Source: Hyphomicrobiales bacterium (GTDB taxonomy: Bacteria; Pseudomonadota; Alphaproteobacteria; Rhizobiales; Xanthobacteraceae). From it: a stretch of DNA of 64,000 nucleotides. A program made the translations under genes and the position numbers. Shown here in pieces: positions 20,407 to 28,910 of this stretch. Location: contig JAFKKG010000039.1 in NCBI GenBank assembly GCA_017305715.1, forward strand, positions 1-64,000, in the 5' to 3' direction. The notes beneath the pieces are model-generated. The model saw only the letters and a list, made by a program, of their open reading frames with translations, had not been told where the DNA came from and ran no database searches. Numbering within the stretch: the first letter of the stretch is position 1; every line of letters starts with the position of its first letter.

Positions 20407-22593
20407 ATGACTGAAACCGCTATGCTCGCCAAAGTCCGTCTACGCGTGGAGGGCATGGACTGCACCTCTTGCGCAACAAAGATTGAAAATGCCCTGCACC
20501 GAATTCGCGGCGTCAGCGATGTGATCGTGTCGGTGTCGGCCGGGACGGTGACGGTCGTCTCCGACGACGACGAAGACCTAATCCGAAATCAGATCGTGAA
20601 ACTCGGATACAGGGTTACAGGCAGCGAATTTGTCGAGGGTGCATCCGCCCGAGCAGCGGGTGGCGGAGCGTCGCTGGAACCCCGGGTGGAAAGCCGTGAG
20701 CCCGCTGGCGGCGGCCAAACTTGGTGGCGGACAAGGAAAGGGATTCTCACCATCGCGTCGGGGTTGGCGCTGGCGACTGCCTTCATAATCGGCAAGGCCG
20801 CTCCGGCGACCGAGCACTGGGCGTTTCTGCTGGCGATGCTGGTAGGCCTCATTCCCATCGGACGTCGTGCCGTCGCCGCAGCGCGCGCCGGGACGCCGTT
20901 CTCGATCGAGATGCTGATGTCGATCGCCGCGGTCGGTGCGGTCATCATCGGAGCGACCGAAGAGGCAGCAACCGTCGTGTTCCTGTTTCTGATCGGGGAA
21001 CTCCTAGAGGGCGTCGCCGCAAGCCGTGCCCGTGCCAGTATCCAGGATCTCACCAAGCTCGTTCCGAAGACGGCCCGCCTCGAAGAAGACGGCCAGGTTC
21101 GTGAGGTGCAGGCCGACACCCTGGAAGTGGGGGCGACGATCCAGATAAGGCCCGGCGACCGGGTTTCCGCCGACGGTGTCATCCTGTCCGGAGAAAGCGC
21201 GATCGACGAAGCGCCGGTCACGGGAGAAAGCACGCCGGTCCGGAAGGGACCGGATGCGACCGTGTTTGCCGGTACGGTCAACGGCGATGGCCTGCTGCGC
21301 GTGCGGGTGACTGCCGCAGCAGCGGACAACACAATTGCACGCGTGGTGCGCCTCGTCGAAGAGGCGCAGGAGTCGAAGGCGCCGACGGAGCGGTTCATCG
21401 ACCGGTTTTCCAGCTTCTACACGCCGGGCGTGGTTGCGGCCGCCGCGTTGGTCGCGGTGGTTCCTCCCCTATTGTTCGGCGGGGAATGGAGCGGGTGGAT
21501 CTACAAGGGTCTGGCCATTCTGCTGATCGGGTGTCCTTGCGCCCTGGTCATCTCCACCCCCGCCGCAATCGCCGCCAGCCTGTCTGCCGGCGCCCGCCGG
21601 GGATTGCTGCTGAAGGGTGGCGCAGTTCTGGAACAGATCGGCAAGATCACCATCGCCTGCTTCGACAAGACCGGAACGCTCACCGCGGGCAAGCCCCAGG
21701 TCACGGACATCATGGGCTTTGCGCGCAGCCAGGCTGATGTCCTGCGTCTCGCTGCGGCGCTCGAGTCGGGGTCGAGTCACCCGCTTGCTACTGCAATTTT
21801 GTTTAGGGCGGCAGTACAGCAGATCTCGCTGCCGCCGACCTCAGACGCGAAGGCGATCGGAGGAAAAGGGATACGTGCGACCGTCGAAGGAGCGGAAGTA
21901 TTCCTGGGATCGCCCCAGGCCGTCGCGGAATTCTGTCCTCTAACATCCGAGCAGGAGACGCAGATTGCAGCCCTGAACGACGAGGGCAAAACGGTTTCGC
22001 TCGTGGCGGTCGACGGGAAAATTGCGGGTGCGATCGCGATGCGCGACGAACCCCGTCCGGACGCGAAAAGCGGGCTGAAGCTTCTCGCGGATGCGGGAAT
22101 CCGGACCGTGATGCTGACCGGCGACAATCGCCGAACCGCGGATGCGATCGGCAAGCAGCTGGGGATAAGCGTCGAGGCCGAGCTGCTGCCCGAGGACAAG
22201 CAGCGGATCGTGGGCCGGTTCCAAAAGGCAGGCTGGTCGGTCGCAAAGATCGGCGACGGAATCAACGATGCGCCGGCGCTGGCCGCCGCCGACGTCGGCA
22301 TCGCGATGGGCGGGGGTACTGACGTCGCGCTGGAGACGGCCGACGCCGCCGTGCTGCACGGGCGGGTCGCCGACGTGTTCGCCATGGTCGACCTATCGAA
22401 ACGGACGATGACTATCATCCGCCAGAACATCGCGGTCGCACTCGGGCTCAAGGCCGTCTTTCTCGTCACGACGGTCATCGGTCTGACCGGCCTGTGGCCC
22501 GCGATTCTCGCCGACACCGGCGCGACCGTGTTGGTTACGCTAAACGCCTTGCGCTTGCTCCAGTTGCCCACAACCGAGCCGTTCAAATCTTGA
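20407..22593 (+). CDS. zntA: P1B-type heavy-metal-translocating ATPase (Zn/Cd)
   Basis: The 728-residue P-type ATPase exports soft divalent cations from cytoplasm to periplasm, complementing CzcCBA. One N-terminal metal-binding domain has GMDCTSC (residues 15-21). The actuator loop carries TGES. The membrane metal site is CPC at residues 376-378. Phosphorylation site DKTGT lies at about 420, and the hinge GDGINDAPALAAADVG at about 616. The CPC site with a short HMA region fits the P1B-2 (Zn/Cd/Pb) subgroup. Substrate is inferred. Confidence 0.88.
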   Translation: MTETAMLAKVRLRVEGMDCTSCATKIENALHRIRGVSDVIVSVSAGTVTVVSDDDEDLIRNQIVKLGYRVTGSEFVEGASARAAGGGASLEPRVESREPAGGGQTWWRTRKGILTIASGLALATAFIIGKAAPATEHWAFLLAMLVGLIPIGRRAVAAARAGTPFSIEMLMSIAAVGAVIIGATEEAATVVFLFLIGELLEGVAASRARASIQDLTKLVPKTARLEEDGQVREVQADTLEVGATIQIRPGDRVSADGVILSGESAIDEAPVTGESTPVRKGPDATVFAGTVNGDGLLRVRVTAAAADNTIARVVRLVEEAQESKAPTERFIDRFSSFYTPGVVAAAALVAVVPPLLFGGEWSGWIYKGLAILLIGCPCALVISTPAAIAASLSAGARRGLLLKGGAVLEQIGKITIACFDKTGTLTAGKPQVTDIMGFARSQADVLRLAAALESGSSHPLATAILFRAAVQQISLPPTSDAKAIGGKGIRATVEGAEVFLGSPQAVAEFCPLTSEQETQIAALNDEGKTVSLVAVDGKIAGAIAMRDEPRPDAKSGLKLLADAGIRTVMLTGDNRRTADAIGKQLGISVEAELLPEDKQRIVGRFQKAGWSVAKIGDGINDAPALAAADVGIAMGGGTDVALETADAAVLHGRVADVFAMVDLSKRTMTIIRQNIAVALGLKAVFLVTTVIGLTGLWPAILADTGATVLVTLNALRLLQLPTTEPFKS

Positions 22594-22627
22594 GGAAGAC
22601 CTTGCTTGTTCCAACCCGGAGGACGAC

Positions 22628-23224
22628 TTGTTTCATGCATTGAGCCGACTGTTTATCACAAGGGCTGCGCGTCATGCGGTGGCCCAACCCGCAATCATCG
22701 CTCTGGCGTTCGGACTGACAACAGGCAGCGCATTCGCAGCGGCGGGCGACGCCGGCGGTACTACCAGGTTCGATCTGACGTTGCTTGTCCGGATCGGCGT
22801 TGCCGTCGCGCTGGCTTTCCCTATCGGATGGGAACGCGAGTTTCGCGGTTCGGAGGCCGGCGACCGTACCTTCATGCTCGTCAGCCTGGGAGCGGCCGCG
22901 TTTACCGCCGTTGGCGTTGAGAACTTCCCGGCGACGGCCGAGAAGGTGATGGCAGGCGTCGTCACCGGTGTGGGCTTTCTCGGGGGAGGGATGATCCTCA
23001 AGGACGGTGGCAACGTCCGCGGCTTGACCACTGCGGCCGCCATTTGGGCCACTGCGGCAGTCGGCATGCTCGCTGGGGTTGGCGAACTTCTCATAGCCGG
23101 ACTTGTGACCGGCATGGTGATCCTGATTCTTGAGTTCGAATTCCTACCTGTGATCGGCCGGCTCGATGCGCGGCGCTGGCGACCGAAGGAAGCTAAGCGG
23201 GAGGGAAACGGGCATGAATTCTGA
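22628..23224 (+). CDS. MgtC/SapB-family membrane protein
   Basis: 198 residues starting at TTG 22628, supported by GGAGG five bases upstream. No ATG lies before the family core. The core GVAVALAFPIGWEREFRGSEAGDRTFMLVSLG and VTGVGFLGGGMILK...GLTTAAAIWATAAVGMLAG is the MgtC/SapB signature (4-5 helices). Such proteins influence Mg homeostasis and F-ATPase activity. Placement behind a Zn/Cd ATPase suggests co-regulation with cation stress. It overlaps the next gene by 11 bp. Confidence 0.82.
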   Translation: MFHALSRLFITRAARHAVAQPAIIALAFGLTTGSAFAAAGDAGGTTRFDLTLLVRIGVAVALAFPIGWEREFRGSEAGDRTFMLVSLGAAAFTAVGVENFPATAEKVMAGVVTGVGFLGGGMILKDGGNVRGLTTAAAIWATAAVGMLAGVGELLIAGLVTGMVILILEFEFLPVIGRLDARRWRPKEAKREGNGHEF

Positions 23225-24527
23225 CAGCGGTCTCGGCACCCATCTCAACAGGTCGGCATTGAAGCGCTTTTTAATCCTCGTTGCGATGGCGGGGTTTGCC
23301 GCGCTCCCAGCGTTAGTTTTGCGGTCGGGAGGGTGGCGGCTTGGCCCAATCGCTGAAACGGCAATCTTCGGTGTGGCAATTCTTGCGGCCGGTTTTCTCC
23401 TGTCGTGGGGTGCGGAAGCCGCTGAGCGGCACATCGCACAGGGCCTGATTCTTGCGGTCGTCGCCCTGATAACGGTCCTCCCGGAGTATGCGGTCGATAT
23501 GTATTACGCTTTTCAAGCGGGGCAGGCCGGCCCGGAGTCGCCGTACGTCCATTACGCTGCTGCCAACATGACCGGCGCGAACCGACTGCTTGTCGGTGTC
23601 GCATGGCCGCTTCTGGCGCTGCTGCATTGGATCAAGGATCGGCATCGCGCCATCGAACTGACAAGCGACAACGCAATCGAAGTCTCGTTCCTTTTGCTTG
23701 CCAGCCTTTACGCGTTTGTCATTTTGCTCAAGGGCAATATTACCCTTTTCGATCTCACAGTATTGGTGGCAATCTATGGAGGATATCTCTGGCGCGTCCG
23801 CAACGTACAAAAAAACGATAAACCGGATGAAGGGGACGAGCCTGGTCCTGCCGCAGCGCTCAATGAATTGACGCTCCGGACGCAGTGGATGGTCATGGCA
23901 GGGCTCGGTCTCGCCGCCTGCGGAATTATTCTCTGGAGTGCCGAGCCTTTCGCGGAAGCCATGATCGAAGCGGGCCGTGCTCTCGGCATCAATGAATTTC
24001 TTCTCATCCAGTGGTTGGCTCCGCTCGCCAGCGAAGCACCCGCCGTATCTGTTGCCGTCCTGTTTGTTCTAAGAGGGCAGGCGGCGGGCGGACTCACCAC
24101 CATGATCAGCGACAAGATCAATCAGTGGACGCTTCTGGTCGGCATGCTACCGCTGGCGATGACCGTCGGAGCCGGCGGTGCGACAGCGCTGCCGTTGGAT
24201 GCGCGACAAATCGAGGAGTTTTTTCTCACTGCCTCGCAGTCCCTGTTCGGCGTCGCGCTGCTTGTGCGTCTGCGTTTCGGTCTATCCTCCGCGGCCGCAC
24301 TGGCGCTGCTGTTTTTGGTCCAGGTGAGCTTTGCCTACTATTTTAGAAACGACGAAATGCGCATGATCGCGACCCTGTCGGGCTTAGCCTGGATCTATCT
24401 GGCGCTTGCTTCGGTACTCTTCATATGGAACGGCCGCCGGTTGCTGGAGATAATCCGCTTCACTTTTCGGCTGCCGGCCGCGTCTGCAAATCCCAGGACA
24501 TCGGATCCGGCTCGAGGTGAACGCTGA
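23214..24527 (+). CDS. sodium/calcium exchanger-family (CaCA) membrane protein
   Basis: 437 residues from ATG 23214 (GGGAGG upstream). About ten hydrophobic segments surround two inverted alpha-repeats: ALITVLPEYAVDMYYAFQAG...AANMTGANRLLVG and QWLAPLASEAPAVSVAVLF...INQWTLLVGM. Acidic residues in both repeats (Glu in LPEYAVD and in ASEAP) correspond to the cation-coordinating positions of the family. A soluble loop (NDKPDEGDEPGPAAAL) separates the halves. It ends the metal operon. Transported cation unknown. Confidence 0.82.
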   Translation: MNSDSGLGTHLNRSALKRFLILVAMAGFAALPALVLRSGGWRLGPIAETAIFGVAILAAGFLLSWGAEAAERHIAQGLILAVVALITVLPEYAVDMYYAFQAGQAGPESPYVHYAAANMTGANRLLVGVAWPLLALLHWIKDRHRAIELTSDNAIEVSFLLLASLYAFVILLKGNITLFDLTVLVAIYGGYLWRVRNVQKNDKPDEGDEPGPAAALNELTLRTQWMVMAGLGLAACGIILWSAEPFAEAMIEAGRALGINEFLLIQWLAPLASEAPAVSVAVLFVLRGQAAGGLTTMISDKINQWTLLVGMLPLAMTVGAGGATALPLDARQIEEFFLTASQSLFGVALLVRLRFGLSSAAALALLFLVQVSFAYYFRNDEMRMIATLSGLAWIYLALASVLFIWNGRRLLEIIRFTFRLPAASANPRTSDPARGER

Positions 24528-24752
24528 TGTGTAGCCCTCAGGTGTCAGAAAGCTTGAGACAAGTATTCGCTCTTGGTCTGAAAAGCAGGAAGCACGATGG
24601 CGAATAGGAGAATTCTCTTGGCATAGACCACCATGTGAATCGCATGACTAGCTTTGGTGCGGACAGCCTGCAGTCGGCGCTGCGCGACAACTGGATTTCC
24701 ACGAACATAAATAATATCAACAATGGTCACTCGGTCAAATCAGGAGATCAAA
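24528..24752. other. intergenic region before the EncFtn-like gene
   Basis: About 225 bp between the exchanger stop and the EncFtn start. A minus-strand open frame (24545-24730) has no recognisable motif and no ribosome-binding site. The last 40 bp are AT-rich and probably hold the promoter of the EncFtn-like gene. Confidence 0.4.
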
Positions 24753-25067
24753 ATGGGCTTCGACCAATATCACGAACCGCCGGAAGAACTGTCGCAGGAA
24801 ATCCGCACCTTCGCTCGCATGATCACGTCGCCCATCGAGGAGGCGGAGGCGATCAGTTGGTATGAACAACGGATGTCGGTGGAGAAGGACGAGAGCGCGA
24901 AGGCGATCATGGCAAGCGCGCAAAAAGAAGAATTCAAGCACTTCGGCATGAACTTGGAATTTCTTTTGCGCAAGAAGCCGGACTGGCGGACGGAACTCCA
25001 GGGCATCCTGTTCACGAAGGGCGACATCGTGAAGCTGGGAGAGGCCGCCGAAAAGAAAGTCGATTGA
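24753..25067 (+). CDS. EncFtn-like (encapsulated-ferritin family) protein
   Basis: 104 residues starting at ATG 24753 (AGGAG eight bases upstream). The two-helix ferritin half-bundle of the EncFtn family is clear: SPIEEAEAISWYEQRMSVEKD, then KEEFKHFGMNLEFLLRKKPDW, then GILFTKGDIV. The Glu in the first helix and the E-x-x-H pair in the second match the ferroxidase ligands of Rhodospirillum EncFtn (Glu32, Glu62, His65), which forms annular decamers inside encapsulin shells. The C-terminus (KLGEAAEKKVD) lacks the Gly/Ser-rich encapsulin-targeting peptide and no shell gene is nearby. Iron oxidation or storage outside a shell is an inference. Confidence 0.78.
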   Translation: MGFDQYHEPPEELSQEIRTFARMITSPIEEAEAISWYEQRMSVEKDESAKAIMASAQKEEFKHFGMNLEFLLRKKPDWRTELQGILFTKGDIVKLGEAAEKKVD

Positions 25068-25088
25068 GCCGACAAGGAGGGCGTCGTC

Positions 25089-25373
25089 GTGGCGGAAAAA
25101 AGGTCCGACCCGCGGATGAGGGTGCTGAAAGCCGGAACGATTGCGTTCGGCGGCGGCGCCATCGACTGCACCGTCCGAAACGTGACTGTCTCCGGCGCCT
25201 TGCTTGAAGTCGAGAGTCCTGTCGGGATTCCGCAACGTTTCGTCCTCGTCATCCCTGCGGACCACATCTCGCGATCGTGCCGACTGATCTGGGCTTCCGA
25301 TCATCGGATCGGGGTCCGCTTCGATCGAACGGAAGATGGCGCGCCAGGTCAGACAAAAGGGGGTGCCCCTTGA
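25089..25373 (+). CDS. PilZ-domain protein (94 aa)
   Basis: GTG start at 25089 preceded by AAGGAGG. The short protein is a single PilZ-like barrel: basic N-terminal motif EKRSDPRMRVLKAGTI (RxxxR), then CTVRNVTVSGALLEVES (the NxSxxG-type segment here reads VTVSGA) and RIGVRF at the end. PilZ domains can bind cyclic-di-GMP through the RxxxR and D/NxSxxG motifs; both are partly kept, so binding is uncertain. 21 bp downstream of the EncFtn-like gene. Confidence 0.75.
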   Translation: MAEKRSDPRMRVLKAGTIAFGGGAIDCTVRNVTVSGALLEVESPVGIPQRFVLVIPADHISRSCRLIWASDHRIGVRFDRTEDGAPGQTKGGAP

Positions 25374-25869
25374 AAAGACTTCCGGCAATTCCAGCGGCGA
25401 GCGGGCTTTTTTTAGCCGGCCTTCTGGCGAGCGGGCAGGCGCAGGCCCGCGGCAGCATGGCCACGGAAAGACCTTGGGCGTCCGAGCACATCGGGGGGAC
25501 TCCCGACCGACATAAGGCGGGGAATCGTTGCGCGGGAGCGCGCGTGCGGCAACGCGGCAGCCGCTGGCCATTATTTCTCGGTGTCGATCGAGGCGGGAGG
25601 GCCTGCGCTTCGTGTCGCTGCATTTCGAGGACTTCGCCTGCACGAACCCGTGCAACCGTCTGCAACGGCGGCGGCTGTCTACACGAAGTCTACCTGGAAT
25701 CGGGCGGCCGGCATCGGCTTGTCTTCAGCACGCGCGCGCGGGACGTGAGGTTGACGAACGACGGCGACGTCATGGGCATCGAAGTCAGCCACGGAGCTTC
25801 CAAAAATGTTCTTCCGGTGGAACGGGCGCAGTTTCGGGCCGGCCGGCACCGTGAGGAATGGATCGTAGC
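25370..25869 (+). pseudogene. exported protein gene with several frameshifts
   Basis: Begins TTGAAAAGACTTCC at 25371 with a signal-peptide-like start (LKRLPAIPAASGLFLAGLLA...QAQA). A continuous protein can only be read by switching frames at about 25495 (run of six G), 25600 (GAGGGCC), 25650 and 25805 (AAAAA). The pieces read REMERACGN-type, SVSIEAGG, LRFVSLHFEDFACTNP, VCNGGGCLHEVYLESG and FFRWNGRSFGPAGTVRNGS. Several indels lie in homopolymers, so sequencing error should be excluded, but neighbours are also decayed. Confidence 0.65.
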
Positions 25870-25871
25870 GT

Positions 25872-26215
25872 ATGACATCGTCGATAATCGCGCATCTCCA
25901 CTTTTGGGCTGCGGATCTCGGTTTTTCGCCAATGGCGTTCGGCGACTGGGGCCGATACGCCAACCGGACGAACCTGTTGTCCCAATGCGGGCGTTTCCTG
26001 ATCTCGAAGGAGGAGGGTGCGCGCATTCTCGACGAGATGACCTCAGCGGTCGGCGGCGGTTGATACGGCGTGGCTCGCCAGGCGGGCGTTACCGAGAGGG
26101 ACAGTGAACTCATCCGCAGTGCCTTCGTCTACGAAGGTTTCGGGTACGATCTCAACGACCCTCGAATCAAAACGGACGATGCCGAAGAGTTGCCGACGGC
26201 GCGGATTGCCAAGTA
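25872..26215 (+). pseudogene. HipA-type toxin kinase, C-terminal fragment
   Basis: Two frames carry the end of a HipA-family Ser/Thr kinase: WGRYANRTNLLSQCGRF...EEGARILDEMTSAV, then after a frameshift near 26055 VARQAGVTERDSELIRSAF...YEGFGYDL, ending at TAG 26215. The last helices of HipA toxins have this layout (..ILDEM..V, WY..AR..GV...D...I..AF.YPGF). The catalytic lobe and the HipB antitoxin gene are missing. Confidence 0.65.
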
Positions 26216-26289
26216 GACCGCCGGGGGATGGGGCTGTGGACCCGTCGCGACCTTGTAGAGAGGCCTTGGACATTGTCCCCGTGTCGGTG

Positions 26290-26416
26290 ACTGTCCGGCG
26301 CGAGATTCTTAAAACCGAGGCCTCCTACGGTGGCGTTGGAAACTCACCCGAAGCGATTGATGGTTGCACCGCGGGACGATGCAGATTGTCGGGCACGCAG
26401 GCGCGCCCGGGCATGT
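26290..26416 (+). repeat. left copy of an imperfect direct repeat
   Basis: About 125 bp that match 49168-49301 in the same orientation, including AACTCACCCGAAGCG and the run GCAGGCGCGCCCGGGCATGT. Identity by eye is roughly 75-80 % with a few short gaps. The two copies bracket the 23-kb segment that contains Ku, Fic, the three-gene cassette and the DISARM-like operon. Origin unknown: an IS or TnpB-element end, an attachment site or a small repeated element are all possible. Confidence 0.65.
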
Positions 26417-26495
26417 TCGCCTGGAGCTTCCCAAACCTTCGGAGGCGCTCAAAAGGATGTTTTGAAACGCGTTACAAGGCTCGCCAGGCTCTTCT

Positions 26496-27000
26496 TCACT
26501 GGCGAAGGCTGTTCAACGGGATCGTGATGTGCACCGACAAGCCCTGCTGATGCCATGTCGATGCGATGGCGCCGCCGCTTCGAACGATGGTTGTGTCTAC
26601 CAATGCCGAGCCAAAACCCTTCTTCGCGGGAGCCGCCACCATCGGACCGCCGGTCTCGTCCCAGTTCACCGATAGGTTGTCGCCGTCCACCTGCCATCGA
26701 ACGGCGACGGAGCCGGTCGCACGGCTCAGGGCGCCATATTTTGCCGCATTGGTCGCGAGTTCGTGAAATACAAGCGCCAGGTTGTTCGTTGCCTGGTCGC
26801 CTAAAGTCACCTCCGGGCCGATTGCGTCGCAATGCGCGTGGTCGTAGGGCAAAAGAACTTTTCCGATAAGCTCCGACAGCCCGACGCCGGGGGCACCGCC
26901 GTCTCCGAAAGAACGCCGCACTAGGGCATTTGCATTGGCCAGCGCGTGAACCCGGCCCGACAACCGTACGGCCATCTCCTCCTTGGTGGCCGAGGTGCGT
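26496..27000 (-). pseudogene. HWE-type sensor histidine kinase, C-terminal fragment
   Basis: The frame contains the dimerisation/kinase region of an HWE/HisKA_2 kinase: RTSATKEEMAVRLSGRVHAL (H of the RxHAL box at the phospho-acceptor region), then LVFHELATNAAKYGAL (N box) and KKGFGSALVDTTIVRSGG (G box). There is no sensory part. At about 27000 it joins directly to an SRAP gene head in another frame. No start codon of its own that makes sense. The fragment ends normally at 26496. Confidence 0.7.
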
Positions 27001-27198
27001 GAAGGCCTTCGATGACGATGGCATGCCCCACCGCGCCGTGGCGAGCTCGCGGCCCTCGGCTCCGTTGCGCACGATCGGCGCCTGGTAGTCGGGAAACACG
27101 CCGGGCATCGGCGCCAGGTTGCCGACGTATCTGTTCACGACGCGGAACAGCGCGATGATGGCAGCCTGATTCGTAGTGATTGAGTACAGATTGCACAT
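27000..27198 (-). pseudogene. SRAP (YedK/HMCES) peptidase, N-terminal fragment
   Basis: Starts MCNLYSITTNQAAIIALFRV at 27198, giving the catalytic Cys2 of SOS-response-associated peptidases, which cross-link to abasic sites. GVFPDYQAPIVR and LATARWGMPSSSKAF follow, then the homology ends where HWE-kinase sequence begins. About two thirds of the protein, including the active-site Glu and His, are missing. It is the last gene of a minus-strand series behind a LexA box. Confidence 0.75.
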
Positions 27199-27210
27199 TC
27201 GCTTAGAGCC

Positions 27211-27753
27211 CTATCCTGGATCTTCGCCATCCTTGTGGGAGGCGATCCACACGCTCTGCGACGCCGACGGTCGCTTCACGTTATGCTTGGCGAGATATTC
27301 ATCCGGCGTGTTAAGGGCGGTTTGGAGGGCAAAGAGCCGATGGTTTCCGTCCAGGGGACTCAAACCGCTGGCGATCGGAAATAGCACTGGCGGTCGCTCG
27401 AATTCGCCGCTGACGACAAGAATGCCCAACTGTCGTTGGAACCGGGCAGGGCTGTTGTCGCCGCCGAATCCGTTGTCCTCGCCTTCGACCAACGCCTTGT
27501 ACAAGCTGTTCATCGTCTTGCGGGCGTCGATGGAAAGTTTTTCGAAACTGCAGTCGCGGGGTTCACGCTTCCAAGTCACGTCTTTCCACCATGAAATCGG
27601 GTGCGTGAGAAGCAACTCCCAGCGATGCCCGTCCGTCGGATCGGGTGGCGGCCATCCCATAGCTGGCTGATTGGCCAGTTTGAGCAGCCATTGTTCGATG
27701 ACGTCGTCCGGCCATTCCGGAAAGTCCGACTTGATATCTTGGAGCGAAACCAT
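27211..27753 (-). CDS. hypothetical protein with DGNHR motif
   Basis: The 180-residue protein has LSPLDGNHRLFALQTAL near residues 131-147, resembling the DGxHR loop of ParB/sulfiredoxin-like and DGQHR-type proteins, which can be nucleotide-binding. The N-terminus (SDFPEWPDDVIEQWLLKLAN) looks like a small helical domain. It sits 12 bp before the SRAP fragment and 38 bp behind the next gene, as part of a minus-strand operon. No definite family. Confidence 0.55.
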   Translation of the reverse strand: MVSLQDIKSDFPEWPDDVIEQWLLKLANQPAMGWPPPDPTDGHRWELLLTHPISWWKDVTWKREPRDCSFEKLSIDARKTMNSLYKALVEGEDNGFGGDNSPARFQRQLGILVVSGEFERPPVLFPIASGLSPLDGNHRLFALQTALNTPDEYLAKHNVKRPSASQSVWIASHKDGEDPG

Positions 27754-27791
27754 TCAGGACGCACCTTATCCGAGAACGCATGGTGGCCGAA

Positions 27792-28391
27792 CTACCGGCT
27801 CAAATTCCGCGCGGCTCGCGCCGCTTCGCTGTCGATCCTGATGTTAAACAACTCGGGGTTCGCCTGCAGTTCTTTGTGGAGGGTACCGTAGACGGCTTGG
27901 TAGATCTCCTGCAGCAGTTCGTTGGTCTCGATGAGCAGGGCCCCGAGGAGGGTAATGCCCTCGTCGAAGACCGTCTGGATGAGATGCACTGGCGGCTCGC
28001 CCTCTCGCATCGAGACGTCAAACGACTGCGTCGTCATGCGCATCATCTCTGTGTCCGAATGAGCCATGATCTTGTTCCGCATGTCCATGAGCCGGTCGTG
28101 CAGCGCCTGCCTGTCATTCGAAAGCTTGAGGCCCACCATTTTCATGGAAAGCGGCGCCGCCGCGCCTCTCGACTGGCTGAACGGCCGCGTGTAGGCGACA
28201 ACGAGCGTTGTTTCGTAGCATCGAAAGCGGCGGAGCTCGATCTTGGAATAGGCCATGGTCTCTTCGCATTCGTACAGAAACTCGCAGGCGCTCAACGCCT
28301 GCTGCAGATCGTTCAACGAATAGAGCAGACGTTGCCTGCGGCGTTCCGCATGCAGGATGATCTTGTCTTGGTCCGGCGACTGAGGAGACAT
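27792..28391 (-). CDS. alpha-helical protein with HEPN-like RNKIMAH motif
   Basis: 199 residues from ATG 28391 (MSPQSPDQDKII). Upstream in-frame starts would add an unlikely basic leader. The central helix DRQALHDRLMDMRNKIMAHSD carries R-N-K-x3-H, the RX4-6H signature of HEPN ribonucleases, usually embedded in helix 3 as here. No nucleotidyltransferase partner adjoins. Predicted all-helical and cytoplasmic. Possible RNA-cleaving defence component, but the motif alone is weak evidence. Confidence 0.5.
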   Translation of the reverse strand: MSPQSPDQDKIILHAERRRQRLLYSLNDLQQALSACEFLYECEETMAYSKIELRRFRCYETTLVVAYTRPFSQSRGAAAPLSMKMVGLKLSNDRQALHDRLMDMRNKIMAHSDTEMMRMTTQSFDVSMREGEPPVHLIQTVFDEGITLLGALLIETNELLQEIYQAVYGTLHKELQANPELFNIRIDSEAARAARNLSR

Positions 28392-28426
28392 GATCTCGGA
28401 TCTACCTTCTTGCAGGAAACCTATTG

Positions 28427-28873
28427 CTAATCCGAGGGACCGTACCGCGCCCGAAGAGCGAGTTGAAGCAGCGTCGCCGCCGGACGGCGTCCGGCTTTGG
28501 CGCATTTGCGGCAGCGCAGGCGGCTGGCAAGATCGTGTACGAAGGTGGTCGGTGGATGCTTGAGTGCTGCCAGGTCGACATCGTTGGGCGTCTTACACCG
28601 TGAACATTGGATTTCCAGCCACGGAAAGCCGCCGTTGATGGCCTGGTCGATCGTGGGTGACGGGTCGATCGGCTCCCCATCGCTCCACATCCGCTCATTC
28701 CAGCTTTCGCAAAGGAGTCGATCGGCCTGCTGCATCAGCGCTGCGGCTTTGCTGCGCATCTCCTCTGACTGCGCAGCCAGGATGCCGGTCATCGCGCGCG
28801 CCTTGCCAAGCTCCTTTGTCAGGGCCTTCCGGTGACTTCCCGAAAGCGGCGTGGGGTGGTGTTTCGGCGCCAT
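28427..28873 (-). CDS. zinc-ribbon protein of unknown function
   Basis: About 148 residues. CSRCKTPNDVDLAAL...LRCRKCAKAGRRPAATLLQL forms a CxxC...CxxC zinc ribbon near the C-terminus. The N-terminal half is a helical region (LTKELGKARAMTGILAAQSE) resembling short coiled coils. Start taken at ATG 28873 (MAPKHH); the in-frame ATG at 28885 adds only MDVR. Neighbouring gene 28911-29306 has a similar ribbon. Role unknown. Confidence 0.6.
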   Translation of the reverse strand: MAPKHHPTPLSGSHRKALTKELGKARAMTGILAAQSEEMRSKAAALMQQADRLLCESWNERMWSDGEPIDPSPTIDQAINGGFPWLEIQCSRCKTPNDVDLAALKHPPTTFVHDLASRLRCRKCAKAGRRPAATLLQLALRARYGPSD

Positions 28874-28910
28874 TCGGACATCCAAGTGCGGACTAAATTG
28901 GGGTGCAAGG

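Noticed and set aside
24545-24730. Minus-strand open frame of 61 codons between the exchanger and EncFtn genes
   Set aside because: No ribosome-binding site, no motif, and it overlaps the probable EncFtn promoter.
24753-25067. Calling the ferritin-like gene a Dps or bacterioferritin
   Set aside because: Length and the two-helix pattern with EEAEAISWY and EEFKH fit EncFtn; four-helix Dps/Bfr features are missing.
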